DNA of 64,000 nt, taken from positions 35,845,145 through 35,909,144 of the forward strand of contig JAULJL010000001.1 in the NCBI GenBank assembly GCA_030761205.1. Direction: 5' to 3'. This document shows, piece by piece, positions 59,501 through 64,000 of the stretch. The stretch is from Fremontodendron californicum. Taxonomy: Eukaryota > Streptophyta > Magnoliopsida > Malvales > Malvaceae. Both the position numbers and the translations under genes were made by a program. Numbering within the stretch: position 1 is the first letter of the stretch; each line of letters starts with the position of its first letter. Under the pieces are notes generated by a model that worked only from the letters and a program-made list of their open reading frames with translations, did no database searches and was not told the DNA's origin.

Positions 59501-60772
59501 GATCTCTATAATAATTCTTCTGAGCTAGGTTCTATAGGAATTCTAATTGTTGCCTTTTTTCCCACTTAATCTTTTCACCTTCTACTCTATTTTTTTTCTT
59601 GCTTATCTGGAAAATTTCCATCTTCGGATGATGAGTTGAAGTCCTGCACCTCTTAATGGGTTCTAGAAGACTTAAACTAACTGAAATTTGTAGTTTTCCC
59701 AAGTCTGAAAGGCTTTAAACTAACTGAATAAGTTTGAACAGAGTATTTCCATTCAGAGAGGGCACACCGTGAAGCATATGCAACAATCCTACACTCTGCT
59801 CATGTATATGTTTGTGGGGCCATTACTGCCGCTCAAAGTATCCGCATGTCAGGTTCAACGAGGGACCTTGTGATACTTGTTGATGACTCAATCAGTGATT
59901 ATCATAGAGGTGGTTTGGAGGCTGCTGGGTGGAAAATTTATACAATCCAAAGAATCAGGAATCCGAAAGCTGAACCAGAGGCATATAATGAATGGAATTA
60001 CAGCAAGTTCCGTCTTTGGCAGTTGACTGATTATGACAAGATCATTTTCATTGATGCTGACCTTCTTATACTTAGGAATATTGATTTCTTATTTGAGATG
60101 CCTGAAATTTCTGCTATAGGAAATAATGCTACGCTCTTCAACTCTGGTGTGATGGTTGTTGAGCCATCAAATTTTACGTTTCAGCTACTAATGGATCACA
60201 TCAATGAGATTGAATCCTACAATGGTGGGGACCAGGGGTATCTGAACGAAATCTTCACTTGGTGGCATCGGATTCCGAAACACATGAACTTCTTGAAACA
60301 CTTCTGGGAAGGTGATGAGGAGGAGAAGAAACAGATGAAGACTCGCCTCTTTGGAGCCGATCCTCCAATCCTTTATGTCATCCATTATCTGGGAAATAAA
60401 CCATGGCTATGCTTCCGGGACTATGATTGCAACTGGAATGTGGACATTTTGCAGGAGTTTGCTAGTGATGTTGCTCACAAAACATGGTGGAAGGTACACG
60501 ATGCCATGCCAGGAAATTTACAGAAGTACTGTTTACTTCGGTCCAAGCAGAAGGCACAATTAGAGTGGGATCGGAGGCAAGCTGAGAAAGGGAATTACAC
60601 CAATGGTCACTGGAAAATTAAGATAAAAGACAAGCGTTTAAAGAAATGCTTTGAAGAATTCTGCTTCTGGGAAAGTATGCTGTGGCATTGGGGTGAAAAG
60701 AATTGGACAGATAATGCAACTGCTACCCCTTCACTCCCTGCTACCAAGAAGGCATCTCTCTCTTCATTATAA
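56587..60772 (+). CDS. GUX: GUX-type xylan alpha-glucuronosyltransferase, GT8 (four exons)
   Basis: Exons 56587-56687, 58052-58261, 58598-59235 and 59757-60772 (GT-AG; 1965 nt, 654 aa). GUX enzymes transfer glucuronic acid from UDP-GlcA onto the xylan backbone in the Golgi. A single membrane anchor (ISTLKAVLVIILLGTLFTLL, about residue 60-80) gives type II topology. The GT8 catalytic domain is in exon 4: AYATILHSAHVYVCGAI, STRDLVILVDDSIS, WNYSKFRLWQLTDYDKIIFI, the DAD metal-binding motif in IDADLLILRNIDF, NSGVMVVEPSNFTF, YNGGDQGYLNEIFTWWHRIP and HYLGNKPWLC. The C-terminus has HWKIKIKDKRLKKC. Exon 1 was chosen for phase and an MRGPSISPKG start; it is the least certain part. Paralogue number (GUX1/2) is not assigned. 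Confidence 0.94.
57473..57772. mobile_element. MITE in GUX intron 1
   Basis: ATGTTTGGGAACAGAATTTG at the left is mirrored by AAATCCAAGTTCCCAAACGC at the right, with further AATTTGGATTTGGATTTC / GAAATCCAAATTC pairing inside (about 300 bp). The TTTGGGAAC terminus is common in plant MITEs. The TSD is not clear, so the superfamily is left open. Confidence 0.6.
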
Positions 60773-61260
60773 TTTTTTTTCAACATATTTTGATTTTCTG
60801 TGCAGATCACATAGTCAACACTTAAAGAAAAAATATATACATTGAGTTCCATCCGATGGTTATTTGAAAACTTATGTCAGTTTTGAACTTCTTTCAATAT
60901 TCATTAACTTTTGCAAAATGCATAGCTATTTCATTAGCTTTGTATGCATTTTTAGTTTGAGGTAGCGCAGTTCATGGATCGGGTCTGGTCAGTGGTCAGT
61001 ACCGGATAGCAAAAAATTTGTTTGTTTTAGATTCGAACCAATTTATAGTCCATTTTACTGTTATAAAAAATATTAAAATATTATTATTTTTATATTTTAT
61101 AATTAAATTTAAATAAAAATATTTTTTTATTAATTAAATAGTAATCGGGCTTGATCAATTCGGATTGAAAAAAGGAAAGCTTTGATCTAATATTTGCTAT
61201 TTTTAGTTGACAAAAACCAATCAAATTAATTTATCAATCTATGCCCTTCCCCCCCCCCCC
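60773..61260. other. GUX 3' region and AT-rich spacer
   Basis: 60773-60960 is probably 3' UTR. 60975-61170 has GGATCGGGTCTGGTCAGTGG followed by AT-rich DNA with a TAATCGGGCTTGATC phrase, similar in style to hAT MITE arms, ends not defined. 61249-61260 is a C run. Confidence 0.4.
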
Positions 61261-61268
61261 TTTTTTCC

Positions 61269-61978
61269 TAGGGTTGGCAACGGGGCAGGGCGGTTTTTTC
61301 TTGTCCTGACCCTGACTCGACCTCCGTTTATATATATCCGACCCCGTCTTGAACCCGATTTTATTTAAACTTTTAGCCACGAACCCGACCCGACCTCCGT
61401 TTATATATACCCGACCCCGTCTCTAACCTGATTTTATTTAAACTTTTAGCCCCGACCCCGAAAAGACTCCCCCGACCCCGCCCCGAATTTATAAAAAAAT
61501 AGTGTTTTATTTAATAAAAAATTCCATTTTTTTTTTATAAAATATATTGACAAAATATTTTAATGAAAATTACTTATTTAATTGACATAAGAATTGAGTT
61601 AGTCCAAAAGTATATATTTCAAGAATCAATCAATTTCATTAGTTTACAAACTTGCAAACTTGAAAAATAGATGATGAAAAAAATAAAATTTCTCTCTAAC
61701 TAACAACAATTCTTATATATATTAAAAAAAAACTATTAATATATTATTTATATGTATTAAAGTTACGGTTTATTGCAATAATATATATTATTAACAATAT
61801 AAAAATTAAAAGTAAAAAAAAAATTGGTGCGGGTCGGTGTGGATTTAGGGTAAACCCGAACCTGATATCATTTTAAAATTACCCGTCCCGTAGCCCAATT
61901 TTCAAAAAAAAAAAAACCCGACCCTATAGGGTAGGGGTGGGGCGGAACCCGACGAGTTCGATTATTTTGTCAACCCTA
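61269..61978. mobile_element. hAT-type MITE with 8-bp TSD (7/8 match)
   Basis: Left end TAGGGTTGGCAACGGGGCAG, right end GATTATTTTGTCAACCCTA, that is TIRs TAGGGTTGGCAA / TAGGGTTGACAA. Flanks are TTTTTTCC (61261-61268) and ATTTTTCC (61979-61986). The arms carry repeated GACCCCGACC-type / GGGGTGGGGCGG motifs; a 60-bp unit (CGACCTCCGTTTATATATA) is duplicated at 61319 and 61394. Non-coding. Confidence 0.85.
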
Positions 61979-63052
61979 ATTTTTCCAGATAACCGAAAAT
62001 TTTAGTTGATACAAATAAAGCATGACAAAATTGAGTGTAATCATATTATCATAAGCCAACTAAATATATTATGTTTATTTATTGAATATGAAATGTTACA
62101 AATACTTATATTTCAATAAAATTACAGTTATTGTTTTTTAATAAACTAATAATTTAAAATTCAAACTTGGGCGAAGCTTGATAACAGCTTCAAACTATGC
62201 TTAAACTACTAATTATTATGGTTTGTAAAAAAAAAAAAAACATGTAATTTTGACTTCAATGTAAAAGCTTGAATGAAATTTAACATGTCAAATTTGAAAA
62301 AAAAAAAATTCATTAATGAAATTTTCATCAAAATTTGTAGTTGATCTTTATAATTAGAGTTCACCAAGGACCAAACTATTTATTCAAACTTGAAAGAGGT
62401 CAACTTGAATCAAGATATTAAAGTTTAGGAAAATCATTTGATATATCGCAGTAGAGTTTAAAACTTACAAGCAGATTTAGTAACGTGATAGTTAACATAT
62501 GTTTATGTAAGATATAATAAAAAATGTTTAAAAAATTAATAAAACAAAAAAGCTTGTTATTTTTTTAATTTCATTTCATGTAGTTTAAAAATTTCATCAA
62601 AAAATGAACTTTTAAAAATTAAAATCTAAGCCTGATCCCGATCACATTTATATAATTTTTTAATTCTAAAATATATAGAAACGTAAAATATTAATATAAA
62701 ATATTTTGAAGATCACATAATTAATAGTAATAAAAATATAACTCTATGGTTGGGCCGGACTGAGCTGAGAGTTAAGTTTAGAAAGGTCAAACTCGGCTGG
62801 GCCCAGAACGAGCCCAGTGCGGCCCACCAATATACAAAAACCGGAAGTGACCACTAGCCGACACCGTTTGAAATGCAAAATTGCAAATGCAGACTCTTTC
62901 CACATTTGTTGTGTGTGTGTTAAACTTTGTTCTTTCTGTTTTCTCTCAATATCCTGCGAAGTTCACTTTTTTAGAGCATCCAGGAAAAGAAAAAAATCAA
63001 CCATCTCCAAATTTTCTTCATAAATGCAAAGAATGGATTTAGTAGTTTCAGG
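61979..63052. other. AT-rich spacer and upstream region of the interrupted plastid-protein gene
   Basis: 61990-62740 is AT-rich without ORFs. 62750-63050 is more balanced (GGGCCGGACTGAGCTG, CCCACCAATATAC) and likely holds a promoter and 5' UTR; no clear TATA box. Confidence 0.4.
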
Positions 63053-63298
63053 TTGGAATTTAAACACTTTGCAGTCCCAATATCAGCTCCACCAGCAACA
63101 CCATCCACCGCCATAACTTGTAGTTGTAGTAGCTTTTACAAGCCTCCAGGCTCAGCTCACAAGTCTTCGTCCCTGTTTTGGACATACCCTTTTGCTAGAA
63201 TCTCAAACAAGTCCTCTTCTCCAATTGCAATCCACGCCGGGAAGAAAAACTCCAAGCTTGAACCATTTTTGAAACCAACCATTGTTGAAGAAATTTCA
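63053..63298 (+). pseudogene. First exon of a putative plastid-targeted protein, cut by an LTR insertion
   Basis: An open frame rich in Ser/Thr/Ala/Pro (EFKHFAVPISAPPATPSTAI, then CSCSSFYKPPGSAHKSSSLF) and ending IAIHAGKKNSKLEPFLKPTI, VEEIS. The N-terminal composition and the shift to a charged segment near residue 60 resemble a chloroplast transit peptide followed by a mature domain. I do not recognize the family. The frame begins at TTG, with no in-frame ATG after the upstream stop at 62972. An ATG at 63024-63026 leads into another frame that stops by 63118. So the start is lost or shifted. Coding similarity ends where the LTR begins (63299). Confidence 0.5.
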
Positions 63299-64000
63299 TG
63301 TAGACACTTAATTTTATCCGGACCACTAAAACATGTATATTTTCTTCCTAAATTGATGTTTCAGAATGTAAAAAGATTTTTTTCATCCTGCTGGTGGTAC
63401 TCGGAGACTTAGTCTAAGAAGACGAGCATAAAAAGTCAAATTTGAAAAAGTCAACCCCAAAAAGTCAACTACTAAAAAAGTCAACTTACTTTCAAAATCA
63501 AGATTTGAAGTTCAATTGAAAAATGGCGAAAGAATTTTGATAATCCGAGGTTTACATCGAAAGATATGGAGTTCGGAAGTTGGGTTATGAAAATTCAATA
63601 GAAAGGAAACCCTAATCCGGAAAATTTGGGAAAAATGCTTAAACGATCGAATTGGTCGAAATTGAAGGTTCCAAATGAAAGATAAGCACTGATTACGAGT
63701 AATAGAGAAGCTACTTGAAAGAAAAACTGAAAGAAAATCAATCCGGAAGAAAATCGAGAATTAGGGTTTTTAGTGGATTTCGGTGAAATTGGGAAGAATT
63801 ACAAAAATGGCCCGACTCGATAGGACTAAAGCCCCTAATGGATGAGGAGTGATTAAAAAAGGCTAGCCCAAGGCTCAGTTTGATGAAAAATCTGAAAATC
63901 GAACTTGTTTTGAGCAAAACCGGGTTTCGGAGGCAAAAGGACAAAATTGAAAAATTTGGGAAAAATAGAAAATGAACTCCAAAAATTCTGAAAAATTGAA
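63299..64000 (-). mobile_element. Second copy of the long LTR, reverse orientation, runs off the window
   Basis: Begins TGTAGACACTTAATTTTATC, the complement of the LTR 3' terminus seen at 22494 and 27931. It continues with complements of the GTTGACTTTTT cluster (63436-63495) and of the 21500-22250 region (for example AGATATGGAGTTCGGAAG). Only the last ~700 bp of the LTR is in the window, so whether it is a solo LTR or a full element is unknown. Confidence 0.9.

Overview
The window is AT-rich nuclear DNA of a flowering plant, almost certainly a eudicot. It has spliced GT-AG genes of plant-specific families (IDA-like peptide, DUF506, GUX xylan glucuronosyltransferase, VPS45) spread through nested plant transposable elements (CACTA, MULE, hAT, Helitron-like, SINE, long-LTR retrotransposon). 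I cannot name the species.

Left third (1-29.7 kb): one ancestral segment of about 2 kb carrying an IDA-like peptide gene is present twice in direct orientation, copy A at 1-~6760 and copy B at ~17114-29745. Aligning the copies by eye exposes later insertions, each with an empty counterpart in the other copy. Copy A holds a fold-back MULE-MITE (1427-1984, 10-bp TSD), a second fold-back MULE (2116-3615) and a CACTA element (3651-6446, 3-bp TSD) that carries a MADS-box exon fragment. Copy B is split by a ~10.4-kb LTR retrotransposon derivative with ~5-kb LTRs (17535-27931) and carries a tRNA-type SINE (29130-29230). Between the copies lie a decayed En/Spm-type transposase with a CACTA-like terminus, a Helitron-like element, and a hAT element with perfect 8-bp TSDs that contains a second hAT MITE, also with perfect TSDs.

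Middle (29.7-45.3 kb): a small three-exon DUF506/PDDEXK-like gene (+), AT-rich spacer with dispersed GTGTCGTGTT-type repeats, and the 13-exon VPS45 gene (-), which encodes a Sec1/Munc18 protein of trans-Golgi SNARE traffic. VPS45 intron 2 has received a hAT element.

45.9-53.4 kb: a complete-looking Mutator-like element with ~277-bp TIRs. It has a MURA-type transposase gene (+) and, in convergent orientation, a plant-mobile-domain (PMD) gene (-). Both ORFs are broken by in-frame stops.

Right end (53.4-64 kb): intergenic sequence with an unidentified segment and a possible LINE scrap; an intact four-exon GUX-type GT8 glucuronosyltransferase gene (+); a hAT MITE; and the first exon of a putative plastid-targeted protein cut off at 63298 by a reverse-oriented LTR of the same family as the copy-B retrotransposon. 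The apparently functional host genes are IDA-like copy B (perhaps copy A), the DUF506 gene, VPS45 and GUX. They act in unrelated processes and do not form a functional cluster.
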